Source: Budorcas taxicolor
Lineage: Eukaryota > Chordata > Mammalia > Artiodactyla > Bovidae
Assembly (NCBI RefSeq): GCF_023091745.1
Contig: NC_068910.1
Coordinates: 43,697,272-43,761,271, forward strand
Length of the DNA stretch: 64,000 nt
Direction of reading: 5' to 3'
The position numbers were made by a program, and so were the translations under genes. The notes beneath the pieces were generated by a model. It was not told the origin of the DNA. It did not search any database and saw only the letters and a list, made by a program, of their open reading frames with translations. Position 1 is the first letter of the stretch. Every line of letters begins with the position of its first letter. Positions 48,713 through 63,600 of this stretch are shown piece after piece.

Positions 48713-49315
48713 ATCAACACATAAGTAATGCTGGTCTTCAGTTGTATCAGGAGGCATAAGGAATCTGTCTCACTCGTGGGCAAGTATTTCGTTAACGGGG
48801 TGCCTGCCAGGTTTCTCTACTGTAAAGTTACCATTTCTTCTTGCAGAGATTAATCTGTGGGGAGATACTTTGAAACAAATGTGGCAGTTGCATGCGCTTG
48901 AGAAAGTCACAGATCCCTTCCATGCATCAGTTTCCCCATCTGAGAAGTGGAAACAGAGACGTCTGAAACTTGAATTCGAGCTTAAGGAAGTGAAAGTGCT
49001 CGAGAGACTGGAGAATCAGCTTCAGCCCTTGGCAAAACCCCCAAACACTAGGAGTTAGTTTTCTGAGCGCTCCAAAGGATGGGGAGAGAGGCCCAGGGCG
49101 GAGCCGAGACGGGAAACGCTCGCGTACGCGTGCGCAGGGACGTGACCACAGAGTTGGTCCTCCAGAGACAGAGAGGCCGGAAGTTGTCTTCAAAGAAGCG
49201 CTAGACTGTTGGGTTGGCTGAGCTGAAGCAATACGAACAGGGTCGGCAGGCAGCTCCGAGCAGTAGTCGCGGCAGTTTGTCGGCTTGAGGGGCTCCAGGA
49301 GTCTGGGCGGGGAAG

Positions 49316-51617
<2,302 letters not shown>

Positions 51618-52078
51618 AGCCTGCTTGATGGACTGCTGTGTGAGGTGACGCCTGGGCCTCTTACCCAGTGAACTGAGAGGGTAAAGGAGTTGCTCTAAAA
51701 TCTCCTTTGGTGATTTTGGCAGCTGCAATGTTGGCGACTAGTGCAAACGAAGCCTGAATTCTGCAGAGCCCCTTCTGTTACCATCAGCTGGTGGTGGAAC
51801 TGTTTAATTTATTCCTGATTGGTGGAACTGGGTGATCAACAGCTGTGAAACAAACTTTGGCTGGTTGAAGTTGAGGTCCTTCTGAGTTTTTCATCCTGAC
51901 GTCTTGGTCATTCTCTCCACTTCCATCCATCACCCCTTCCCATCAAAACTGAAGGAGATGGGAAATCAGTCAAATTCTCCTTCAATCAGTAGGTCGTGGA
52001 GCAAGAAACATCTGGGACGCTGCTCCCCCTGTAGGCGTTGGTCTCTACTGTGAAACCTTTTAATTAAAAAGAACCTCA

Positions 52079-52084
52079 ATAAAG
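52079..52084 (+). promoter_or_regulatory. AATAAA polyadenylation signal of JAGN1
   Basis: AATAAA follows the JAGN1 stop by about 460 bases, and a GT-rich stretch begins some 25 bases further on. The JAGN1 3' UTR is therefore about 51618-52105. Confidence 0.8.
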
Positions 52085-54127
52085 TTACAACTGCCTAGTC
52101 CCCCCTGTGCCTTGTGTTGGGGATTTGATAGAATGTGAAAAGTGTGTTGTTTGATGGCCTTAGACACTTGGAGGTAGGTAGAGGCTCCCTGAGAAACCTG
52201 GCAGTGGCCACAGGGAAGTGAACTGGGCATAGGGAACCTAAAGCATGGTTGAAACCCTGCAACTGATGGGCAGGAGCTACCATGTGCCATAAGGTCAACC
52301 TCCACCTATAAAATGGTCCATTCTCATTTATGCAGCTTGGGTTATGGGCTTGTCTTTTGACTGGATATTCATGTTTATCATTCAGTATTAACAGTGTCAG
52401 TTATGTGTGTAATACTGTTTTATGGTTTCCAAATGAATTTTAAAGTATCCTACATAAAGGGAATTTGCAATCTCCATGAAGCGTAACATCCTTGTGAAAC
52501 ATCCGGTGAACACAGTATGTAATGGTGTGGAGCAGATAAGTGTAAAAGGGATGTGGGAAAGAGATCTGTGAACTAAACCCCCTAAAGTCTGACACGTTGT
52601 AAATGTTTATTGCTTGAAGGACGAGTGTCCCTTTGCTCTTACCTGCTTGACTTTATCATGTCTGGATGACCCCCAGATTCTAACTGTGGATCCTGCCCTC
52701 CAGTCATTCTGTTCTATAAACATTCTATGTACTCAGTCTCTATTAGGTACTGGCAGTAGTTCTGTGTACCTAAGTTTTAGATGTCCTGATTATCTTTTCA
52801 AATTCGGTGTGTCCTGAACTTAACTCTTTGCCTTCTACCTCATATCCATTTCTCTTTCTGCCTCCCTGTGTGCAGATGAGTATACCAAGAGCACGGCTGT
52901 GAATCATCAAGTCCCTTACTATGTGCTCTTGTTTTCTGAACAGCCAAAATTCCTTAATCCCTTTCAGCATGTCCAAAGTGTGGTCCCAGTGCATCACTCC
53001 TGGTTTATCTCCTGATACCCACACACTGTATGTCTTGTCAGGAGAACCTCTCATGAATCTCCATATCAGTTCCATGTTTTCCCAATTTCCTTCAAAATTT
53101 TCCTTTCAAAAAACAAAAGTTTTCCTCTTCTACTTCTTTATTACTTCTCTTTCGAGACCTAGTTTATATGGTAATTCTGGAACCTTCTGGTTACTTCAAG
53201 GAGTAAGGGTTCTTTCTTTGAATTTACATGTCACTTCAATTTTATCTTTTCTATTGACAGAACTACTAACGTTTTTTCTCACCCCTAGTAGCTAATGTAT
53301 AGTGTGCTTTCCGAATTTATTGAGTGGAATAATATGTCCTACTGTAGACTAAAGTCATAACAAAGAACTAGACTGATGCATGGGTAGGATTTGGAGAGCA
53401 GAGAGGTGCAGACATGAATGAGTGGCTAATGGAGTTATGTGCACAGGCAATGATTGCTAATTTTCAAAGAAGCAGGATATAAATAATTTATTAGTTTTTA
53501 AAAGTTTAAAATTTATTTGAATATTAGAATGGTACTTTACAGTCTTGGAGCACTTCTCAAGACTCATGAAAATTAGTGTCAACAACCAAAAAAAAAAAAA
53601 AAACCCCATTTGGTTAATTTAGTTTTCTGCTTGTGGGGTTGTTGGTATTCTAACTTTTCTGGCCTCTCCAATCACTTTTTCCCCCTTGCCTCATGGTTGT
53701 AGTATTCCCTGAACTAAACAAGATTCCCTTTGAAAAGGATCTTGGTTTAGTGGAAAGAGGACTGTATTTGGATCAAAAGGCAGGTTCACATAACAAGGTC
53801 AGCCCTGCCTAATTCACAAGAACGTTTTGAAGATCAAATAAAGTCTTGTGAAAGTGCTTAAAGAACTCTCTGTAACACTATATAAATGTGAGGGATGGTT
53901 ATTAATCCCTGATCTTATGGAGCTAGAGGATGTAGGCATTGGAAGTACCCTTAGTGAGCATCTAGTAGTGGTGGAGAAACAGTTTCTGATACTACACTGA
54001 CTCAAATCTAGCCAGACATTTTGCTTCCTTTTGCCTTGATTGAGCCCCAGTGTTTGATCTAATATATGGGGGATCATAGTATCTACCACACATGGTGGTT
54101 GTGTGGGTTCAATAATGTATGTAAATT

Positions 54128-54345
54128 ATGCTCGTGCTTAGTCGCTGAGTCATGTCCGACTCTGTGACCCCATGGACTGTAGCCTGCCAGGCTCCTTCTG
54201 TCCATGGGATTCTCCAGGCAACAGTACTGGAGTAGGTTGCCCTGTCCCCCTCCAGGGGCTTATCCTGATCCAAGGATCGAACTTAGGTCTCTTGTGTCTC
54301 CTGCATTGCAGGCAGATTCTTCACTGCTGAGTCATTGGGAAAACT
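54128..54345 (-). mobile_element. Bov-A2/Bov-tA SINE, antisense
   Basis: GTGCTTAGTCGCTGAGTCAT, TCCGACTCTGTGACCCC, CTGCATTGCAGGCAGATTC. A degraded copy. Confidence 0.85.
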
Positions 54346-55664
54346 CTGTGTAAGCTGTAGTATGTGCTTAGCTTAATAAATATCAAAATCCCTTCCAGTG
54401 ATGAGCAGTGTTGGTGCTTCCCTCTCATGGTGGGAGTCCCAGCCACTTCTCTTGAGCATAATCTCTTGCCTCCATATTCTGGAGTTTGATTCCTTCTGGA
54501 AGAGCAGGAGTAAGAAAGGGACACTTGTGTACTCCTGGTTTTTGTTGGTCTAATTTGTTGGGCCTTGTTACCCAGGGTGCCCTGATAGTAGGCACAGTTG
54601 CCTCAACAGATCTTGGGAATCTGCCATTACAGGAAAAGCCTAGAGACCCTGCTGTAGTTGTCTGACCAGAGTCCACACATGGATAAGGCTTTGTCAGGAA
54701 AAATGGCTGTCCAAGGCCCCCACAGGGTACTCTGTACCTAAGCACGTGTCAAGGCCTCCATGACCTCCTGAGGGCCTGGCTTGGTCCCCAAGTAAAGGTT
54801 ATTGGAACATGAAGCCTGGATCAGCTCATTCAGACACAAACCACAGGTGAGGCAGGCCTTGGCTACTTCCTAAAAGTAGCCAAGTGCTGCAGGCCTGCCA
54901 CACACCATTGTTGCCATTACTCCTGTTGGCCACCTCCTTTTCCAGCCACAGAAGTATTCCTGCTCCTCCCTTGTTGACACTTGCCAGACAATCCCTACTG
55001 CCCTAGAAATCTGATCACTGTTAACTCACTCCCATAAGACATACGTATCCTTTATTCTTTCCACCTATTATGATTTCTTCCCCCACATTGTTAATCCTGC
55101 CAACTCATCACATCGTTCAGTCTAGTACTTCAGTGGATTACAGGGCCCAGGAAGCACAGATCTCCCTTAAGCAGTGTGTTGTGACAGAAAGAGCTAGAAA
55201 GACATGAGGGTGAGTCTCCTCTCTCCGTTTTGTATTTGGTTAAGTTACCTAATCTTCCTGGTGTTCCCAAGTCTGTAAGATGGTTTGGTAAGACTGACCT
55301 CAGGGGTTATAGACCAGTTGGCCAAGCCCATAGCCCAGAATCTGATGGTAGGAGTTCAGCAAAATGCTGGTCTTGCCCAGGGTGTACTGGAATTCACCCA
55401 CTGTACTTTTTACTTTAAGCTCCTTTTTGGGAAAGGCTCCACAATAAATGAACTAGCAAAACAAACTTTCTTTTCTCCCTCCCTTCCCCTATTCCTTCTG
55501 TCTCTTCTGCCTTTTATACATGTTCTTTTTCTTCCCTTTCTTTCTTATGTATGTATATGTGTCTCTGTCATTTCTTTTCCAGTTCTCCTCCCATACTTCA
55601 GCCAGAGTCAAGAAACAACTAACCAAATGTTAAATGTTTTCATTGTGAGAATCAGAAGATGAAA

Positions 55665-55868
55665 GTGTTAGGCTCTCAGTTGTGTCCGACTCTGTGACCC
55701 CATGGACTGTAGCCTGCCAGCCTCCTTCTGTGCATGGAATTCTTCAGGCAAGAATACTGGAGTGGGTAGCCATTCCCTTCTCCAGGGAATCTTTCCGACC
55801 CAGGGATGAAACCCGGGTCTCCTGCATTGCAGGCAGATTCTTTACCATCTGAGCCAACTGGAAAGCCT
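55665..55868 (-). mobile_element. Bov-A2/Bov-tA SINE, antisense
   Basis: TGTGTCCGACTCTGTGACCC, CAAGAATACTGGAGTGGGTA, CTGCATTGCAGGCAGATTC. Duplication agaagatgaaag (55653-55664) and agaagataaaag (55869-55880). Confidence 0.9.
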
Positions 55869-56016
55869 AGAAGATAAAAGGAGTCAAAAGAGAAAAGTGT
55901 TTGAGAATGGAACCAACTTTCTCACTTGATGTCCGCAGCATTAGAAAACACGTTATCGGTATAGATCTAAACTATTGTGGGCTAAGTGAAAAATTAGGGG
56001 GAAGACTCCGTAATCT

Positions 56017-56158
56017 ATCTGAGCCACCAGGGAAGCCCAAGAATACTGGAGTGAGTAGCCTACGCCTTCTCCAGGGGATCTTCCAAGCCCAGGAATTGAA
56101 CCTGGGTTTCCTGCATTGCAGGCAGATTCTTTACCAACAGAGCTATCAGGGAAGCCTT
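56017..56158 (-). mobile_element. Bov-tA SINE, antisense, partial
   Basis: A duplicated head segment (GAGCCACCAGGGAAGCCCAA) then GATCTTCCAAGCCCAGGAAT and GAGCTATCAGGGAAGCC. Confidence 0.85.
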
Positions 56159-57641
56159 AGTATGGCCATACCACCCTTTTCTCCCTTCACATCTTAGCAG
56201 TTTGTTTGCAGTGGTGGGCTCCAAGGCCAAAAGAACTTAGTCAGGTAGGCCCTTAGAAGCTCTCAGGAGCAGAGGGGCATGAGGCAGTGCGGGGAGAGGC
56301 CGTAAGGATGGGAGAAAACAGAAAGGAGCCGTGAGAGGCTGGCCGAATTGGAGCTCCTTGGGCTTAGAGACCTTGACCAAATCATTCTCCTTTCTGCTTC
56401 TTATTTCTCTCCTTAATTCTCACTCACCTGTCTTGTAAGATAGTTAAGAGAATCAACTCTGAAAGTGATTCACATACGAAATGTGAAATAAACTGCTTAG
56501 ATGAAACATCAGTTTACATTTACCCAACTACAAAGCACCTACTTCATGACATCCACTTCTAGGCACTGGAGATACATAAAGAATAAGAAAAGATCTTTCT
56601 AAGGAACTCAAGAGTTAGTATTTTTAGGATAATGGGTACAATGAGGTCTTCAGACAGTGGACCTGAAGACTTAGAAACTGTTGATGGAATTGGCCTAAAG
56701 ATAGCTATGGTCAAGCTACTGAAAGGTACAGAGGGCTAATAACAGTGTCAAGGTACCTTCACCAGTAGGTGTGCCCCCAACTTTTTTTCCATTGTGTGTG
56801 TCACCAAGGTGAGAGCTGAAGCAGCTCAAATGCTCCATGAGCAGGAGGAAGCTGTGGGACGACGGGGAGGGTCCCCACAGAGAATGGAGCCTCGTCAGCA
56901 TTGGAAACCACAGGAAACCAGGTCAGTGCGTGGGGCCCGCTCCCTCTGTTCCAGCACTCAGCTCTGAACTCTAGGGCCTCCTGAGCAGACTACTGATTAG
57001 TGGATCCTTGAAGCTGGAGGCCCTTTGGCAGAAGAGCTAGAAGAACTGGCCAGTGGGTCATCAGAAAGCTACTCTATAATCCCGAGAGTCAGCCAGGTAG
57101 GGCCAGGGTGCGTTGGGGGACACGTGAGCTTTGTGTGCCTCCTACAGTGCGTTCTTGTTCCACTCTATAGATAGTGCTCAGTCACCTCTGTCTCCAGCAC
57201 CCAGTGCACAGAAGTGCTTGACAGCTCTGTCGGCCCTCTAAGTGAGAGGATGAAGCGTGTGTCCAGGGAAGATCCAAGTCCAGGAGCTGCTAAGGGGCGG
57301 GTCCCATCTACAGGGTGTTGCAGGAGTAGGAGGGGTTAAGTAGATGCAACCTGCCTTCCATCCCCCTCGCCCTGTACCCGCCTCTTTCCTGTTCTTTGCC
57401 AGAGCAAGAGCCCCCTTGCCCTTTAGGTAGGGGAGCAGGGTTTTCTGAGGGGCAGATGTCCCCCCGTCCCTGCGCTTGGGGAAGGAATGTGGCCTGGCCG
57501 GCTGGTTGGGATCGAGGAGGAGCTCTGGGGCAGGGCGGGGCAGGGGCAGGCCGAGACGAGGGCTCCTGCTGGCACTGCACTCCCGGCTGCTGCGCAGCTA
57601 GCCGGCCCAGGCCCTGCCGCCCTCCTTCGGGCCGTGCAGCC

Positions 57642-57659
57642 ATGCACTGGGCGCCTTGA
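57642..57659 (+). promoter_or_regulatory. Five-codon uORF before IL17RE
   Basis: An ATG at 57642 opens M-H-W-A-P and stops at 57657-57659. This is 14 bases before the IL17RE start at 57674, whose -3 base is C. If the mRNA leader includes this stretch, scanning ribosomes meet the short frame first. Confidence 0.5.
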
Positions 57660-57673
57660 CCCCACGGAAGCCC

Positions 57674-60600
57674 ATGGGGAGCCCCAGACCAGCAGCCCTG
57701 CTCCTGCCTCTTCTCCAGCTGCTCACTGGCCTGTCTGCCTCTGCTGGGATTGGCTGCCCCTTCCTTCCCCGCTGGAGCACCCGCTGTCTACTGGCCTCTT
57801 GCATGGTAAGGTGGGCCTGCCACTGCTGGTGGGGACACCTGGCGCGCACAGGCTCATTCATAAAACTCCCCACTCTGCTGCCTGTCCTTTCCTATCACCC
57901 AGTCCCTAAGCTCTGATGGCAGCATCAGCGTGTCCTCTACACCATCTTGAAGGGATAGCCATAGTCCCAGGGCACTGAGGGCCTGGGCAGGGTGGACCTG
58001 GGAAGAAGAGAGCCGGAGTGGATGGACTATTGGTTAATGGGTCTCGAGCAGGGAGAACACCCCTGTGAGAACCTCTGCTAATTATACTTCTGTCCTTTCT
58101 TTTCCCTACCCGGCCCTGTGCTTTCAGGATGGCAGTTTCACTGGTGAGTCTCATTCCCTGCCCTGCTCCCCTTCCCTGTTTCCTCCATTCTAATTTTTTG
58201 TTCTCTACCTGAGGAGTGGCATAGTATCCAGGGAAAAGCACAGGCTTTAGAGTGAGGACAAGCCTGGATTTGCATTGCAACACTGCCACATACTCCACAC
58301 ATGGCTTCGGGCAGTGCATGGCATCTGAGGGGTACAGCAGCAGAGTAGAAATGATTGTACAATGAAAACTGTTGTCCCTGAGCTGTGGGGAGGATTAAAT
58401 GAGAGCTAGGTCAATCTCCAGGCACTCCGCCTTGACTAGTCCCTCACCAGTCAGTCGTACAACAATGATCCTTCCTATTTTACGGTACCTTCTACTTTAC
58501 AAGGTATTTTCCTACGCATTATCTTACTTAAGCTTGACAGCAGGCCCACTTTATGAATGAGGAAGCTGAGGCTTACAGGAGTCTGTAACTTGCCTCAAGT
58601 CACTTGGCCGGGGTGTAAGTGGCAGTGCTCAGCCTCAAGTCCAACTTGTCCTGGGACCTTACCATCTGATTTCCTTTTCTTCTGTCACAGGAAGGTCTGC
58701 CCAGATTCCTCACCATACCCAGCCGGCCCCTCCCCTCTCCCCAAAGCCTTGGTGTGCTTGCTGCTGCCACCGTCCCCACTGCTGGTGCTTGCATCTGGTG
58801 TCAGGTCCCTTGGGTATGAGAAATAGCGCTTTGGGCCATTCTTAGAGGAGATGGGAATTGGGGGAATTGGGGGTGAGCCAAGTAAAATGTATCATACTAA
58901 AAGAGATGTTGGTCCTGTTATCAACCTCAGCAGAGACTTCGGCCATCCTGAAATAGCACACTGTGACTACTGATGAGTTCTGTTGTATCATTTTGTGAAC
59001 TGTTTCTCCTTTCAGCTGGTACCAATTCTTGGGATTAAAATTGTTTCAGTTCTATGAATTTACTATTACTATGTTCTCGTTGTAAGGCAAGTTCTTATAA
59101 GAAAGAACAGACAGATCTTATTCAGCTCTACATTTTTCTTGCCTACCTCAGTCCCTGGGACATACTAAATTCCCACACACTGCTTAAGAATTGACAGTTT
59201 ATAATTGTTCACTGTTATAAATAATGCTACTATGAATCTTTGTATACACATAGATTTTTCTCTACTTAAGAAATTAATTCTCTTTGATTGTATCATAACT
59301 TGCAGGACTATAGACGTTTGGGATCATTACCCTCCCTGATGTAAAATGATTGACTGTCCAACACCAGGTCACATCTTCAGATGGGGAGGGCCTGTGGAGG
59401 ACTGCATAGTAAACGTGTTGCTCCCTGTGCAGATCTCCAGTGGGCTTGGCTCCACCTCCTAGTGCAGAAATCCGAAAAGTCTTACAAGTTCTGGTTCTGT
59501 AGGAGACACAGGATGCCAGTGTCTGCTCAGGTACTCTCCCTGCCAATGCCAGCCCTGCCCTATGCCCCACAGCCCTTCCCTTTCTGGCCTCTCCTCCTGT
59601 TCTCCAGTCACTCAAGAGAAAGGGAAAGCGTGGAGCTCAAGTAGACTATTCTGTCCATTACACAGTTAGGGACGCTAAAGCTTAAATGTTGGGCAGCTTC
59701 CCTGATGTACCTCGGGCTGCTCCATAGACAGGAATAGAAGCCAGAGTTCCTGATTTCTGTCCTGAGGCCAACCTTGCTGTCTGCCTGCAGATGAAATTGC
59801 TGAGTAGCTGCTGCCTGTCTGAGAAGGGCCATCACAACTCCAGCCTCTCCCCAGATACCTCCCACAAGGGGCTGCGCTCCAAAAGAACCCAGCCGGTGGA
59901 TCCAGAGACAGGGGAAGATCTCTCCAGATCCGGCTCACAAAAGCTTGGAGGTAGGCACATCATGTGACTGGAGATGGTGGAGCCAAGTAGTGGTGCCTGT
60001 GCTAAGGCCAAGAGACAAGGCCACCAAATCCCCCTTCTCCCCAGGACCTGAGTTCTCCTTTGACTTGCTGCCTGAGAAAAGGACTATTCAAGTGACCATT
60101 CCTCCAGGCCCAGAGGTCAGTGTGCGTCTTTGCCACCAGTGGGCACTGGAGTGTGAGGACCTGAGCCATCCCTTCGATGCCCAGGTATGGAGTGCCATCT
60201 GCCTATAAAGCCAAATCACACAGGGCTGGAGCCAAAGTACCCACCCATTGTACAGATGAGGAAACTGAGGCCCAGAAAGGAATGGTAATTGTCCAAGACT
60301 TCTTACAAGTCTGAAGTGCCTGTCATGAAGACTTTGAACTAGAGAAAGAAGATAGGGGGCCGTGTCTCCTGGCAGGAGAGGAAGGGAAGAGGGGGTAGAG
60401 ACCTGGGACAACCATGAATGCCTTGCAAGGTGAGGAATATGGCACTTAACCTCAGTGCGATGACCCTCAGTGAGATTCAGGTTGCCTTTTCAGTTCCACC
60501 AAGAAGTTGTTTTCCCTGAGAAAGTAATAAATTGGTCACATCTGTCTTGATACCCTTCGATCTCTCTCTCTCGTCACTGCTCCTCAGAGAATGAGATGTC

Positions 60601-63600
60601 CCCTGTTCTCCCAGCCTATGGCCTGACATCCCACCTTAACCTCCAGTTATCACGGATACTCTTGTATACGGTTGGAGCCATTTGCAGGGACTGATGCTGT
60701 ACCCAAGTCCCTCAGCTCTCCACATTTAAAATGATGATGATGCCTCTCAACATCATCGTGATGCTAGCATTTAATGCACTGAGTTGGTGCTTCTAGCACC
60801 TAGCACCCTCCCTAGCATACAGTAGGGGCTCAATAAATGTATATTCCTCTCCCCAGCTCCTCCCTCCCCCTATTCCATGTATTGAGACACTTAGAGCAGA
60901 TGGTCAGACTACAGGACAGAGACCCCCTGAGAATAAATTTGTCAGTGAAAGAAAGAAGTCTCAGATAAGAGGAAAAGCAGGCTGTATGGTGGGTAAGTTC
61001 CCAGCTTCTTCCTGCCCTTGTCCAGGGTGCCTCTGCTCTTTCTCAGCCCCCTCTTCATCTTTCCCTTTGCTGAACTGTCCACAGAAAATTGTGCCTGGGA
61101 GCCACACTGTAGACCTGCCTTATGAATTCCTTCTGCCCTGTCTGTGCATCGAGGTAAGCAGAGGAAAAGGTGTGGGTGGTCCATGGCTCCACTCCTAGGC
61201 CACCCAGACAGCACAGTTGGTCAAGTGTATCTCCACTGAGTCCGGTTTTAAAAGGGCTGGTGTTAATGAGATGCTGGTGGAGACTGGTGCCAGGTAACAG
61301 TGAGCCTCACACTGGGTCAGAGGTGGAGGTGTACTGCTGATCATGGGATATTCCAAGGGGTGATTCCAACCTCAGCCCCACCCAAACCCAGCTTGCTTTT
61401 GTTGAGATCCAGCCTCAGCCTACCCACAGAGCAGAATAGATAGCTGCCTTCACTGGGTGTCCTGAGCCGTTAGGGTGAGGGCTCATGGCTACTGCAAGGT
61501 TGCATATGGCTCCAGAAGTGCCATTCCCACTAGCCCTACATGGCAGTCCTCCTCCTCTGCCTGTAGGGCTGGGGGCGCCTAGCATTCAGACTTCTTTTAA
61601 GGGACTTCCCTGGTGGTCCAGTGGCTAAGACTTCACACCCCCAATGCAGGGGGGCCAGGGTTTGATCTGTTGTCAGGGAACTAGATCCTACATGCTGCAA
61701 CTGAAGATTTCATGTGCTATAACTAAGACCCAGCACAGCCAAAGAAATAAATATATTTTTGAAAAAAGGCTCCTCTGGGCTAGACAGAAAAGTCTGGGGG
61801 CCTTGTTACCAGGAAGGAGATGAAAGGGAAGGTACAGGCAGAGACATGTAATGAGGAGCGCCTGCCAGGGGTACAACCACTGGGTGTTGTGGGGAGAGGC
61901 CTGGCAGCGCACTTGGCAGCTTGGGAATTGCTGAGAATGGACACCTGGGAAGGCAGAAGTTGAGGAACATGGACCTCATGATTTGCCTCTTTCTGGGGCT
62001 GGGTTCTCCTCTCCCAGAGAAGAGGACTCAACCCTTCCCTCACTGACCTCACTGCTATAGTCCGGAGTTCCTCCCCAAGTGCCTCCACCCTGGCCTGCAC
62101 CCCACACGGCTCAGGCAGCTTGTGTCCAGGCAAAGTCAAGCCAGAATGAGATTCAAGTCTGAGTGATGTCGGGAAAGCCAGTCCTCTAACCTCCATTCCT
62201 GTTCCTTTCTCCCACAGGCATCCTACCTGCAAGAGGACACCGTGAGGCGCAAAAAATGTCCCTTCCAGGGCCAGCCTGAAGCCTGTGAGTGCTGCTCATG
62301 TGACTCCTGTGCACGCACACCTTCTCTCTGTCTCTCTCCCACACACACATACATACACACAAACGCACGCACATGCACACCCTCTACACTGGTATGGGAG
62401 GAAGTCCGCAGAAAGCATGAGGCGCTTTCTCTGGAATCAGTGCGGAGGCAAGTCATGGACTACCATGTCTGCTAAATCAGACTGTTGAACATTGTCCTGG
62501 GCACTATGGGAGGTTCAGAAATATCCACCGCAGGAGGCAGTGTACTAAGAGGGCGGATCAGAAGACCTGGGCTCACTTCCCAGCTCTGCTACTCATTCTT
62601 CTCTGAGCCTCATCTGTGAAATAATGATACTTGCCCTGCCTCACTTTCCAACTCCTTATGAGACTGGAATTCAATATTATATGTGAAAGTGGTTGGTGAC
62701 ATCTATGCATATTGTTGAGCCCAAATTGCAGAGACAGGATGCTCAAACATGACAGATGAGTAGCACCAAGCAGCCTATGGTCCAGGGCAGGATTGTAACT
62801 AAGGAATAGGCTATAGGGCATGACCTGTGGGGACAGAGAAGCCCATGATGGTTGTCTCAGGGTAGGGAGAAGCCCATGGTGGCTGGATAGAAAAGGTCTC
62901 CTAAAGGAGGTGACACCTGAGTTGGGCTCAGAAAAAGGGCAGGATTTAGAAAGAAGAGAATGGAGGATAAAGCATTCCTAATTCTGAGAGGAATGTAAGA
63001 AAAGATACGAAGATTTTGAGTTTGGGGAGCAGCAAGGAGTTGGCCAGAAGGGAGGTGCAAGAAGGAGAGGAGGTAGCTAAATATAAAAGGTAACAGGAGG
63101 GGCTGGAAGCGGCATGCTCCTTTATCACCTAGGCAGACCATGGCTGTACCAAGCTCCTTCAGAAATATCATCTCCTGATGCCCTGGGGATTGGGATCAGT
63201 TTCAGGCCTCCTGGGCCTCACTCTCTGCCCCTGCTGCCTGCCCAGATGGCTCAGACTTCTGGGAGTCAATGAACTTCACTGACCACAGCCAGCACAATCA
63301 GATGGTAATGGCCGTGACACTCCGCTGTCCACTGAAGCTGGAGGCCTCCCTGTGCCAGAGGAGGGGCTGGCCCCCCCTCTGCGAAGACCTCCCCAATGCC
63401 ATGGCTCGAGAGTCAGAGGGGGTGAGTCAGGCCTTCCTAGGGCCTGGGCAAGCAGGGCTAGGGCCTGGGGCCCTGCTCTCAACTCTCTTCTCCCCCAACA
63501 GTGGTACATCGTGGAGAAAGTGGACTTGCATCCCCAGCTCTGCTTCAAGGTACCAGCATGGGCAACAGGGGCCGGGAAGGGTGTGCATGGTGCCTGGAGC

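Larger units (their letters stand above)
42692..49060. other. CIDEC-JAGN1 divergent intergenic stretch
   Basis: It should hold the CIDEC promoter and non-coding first exon, which I could not place. Contents: antisense CHR 42772-42858; unique GC-richer sequence 42900-44360; sense L1 3' end about 44610-45250; MaLR LTR 46042-46500 with a Bov-tA piece 46268-46390; an ERV LTR 47062-47702; and Bov-tA pair 48459-48712 within an old L1-like repeat 48100-48860. Confidence 0.6.
52106..57641. other. JAGN1-IL17RE intergenic stretch
   Basis: No gene recognised. It holds Bov-A2 copies at 54128-54345 and 55665-55868 and a Bov-tA at 56017-56158, all antisense. A poly-A run lies at about 53586-53603. 57060-57641 becomes GC-rich and probably contains the IL17RE promoter and leader. 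A CCAG|GTCAGT donor at about 56920 could close an upstream leader exon (unsupported). Confidence 0.55.
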
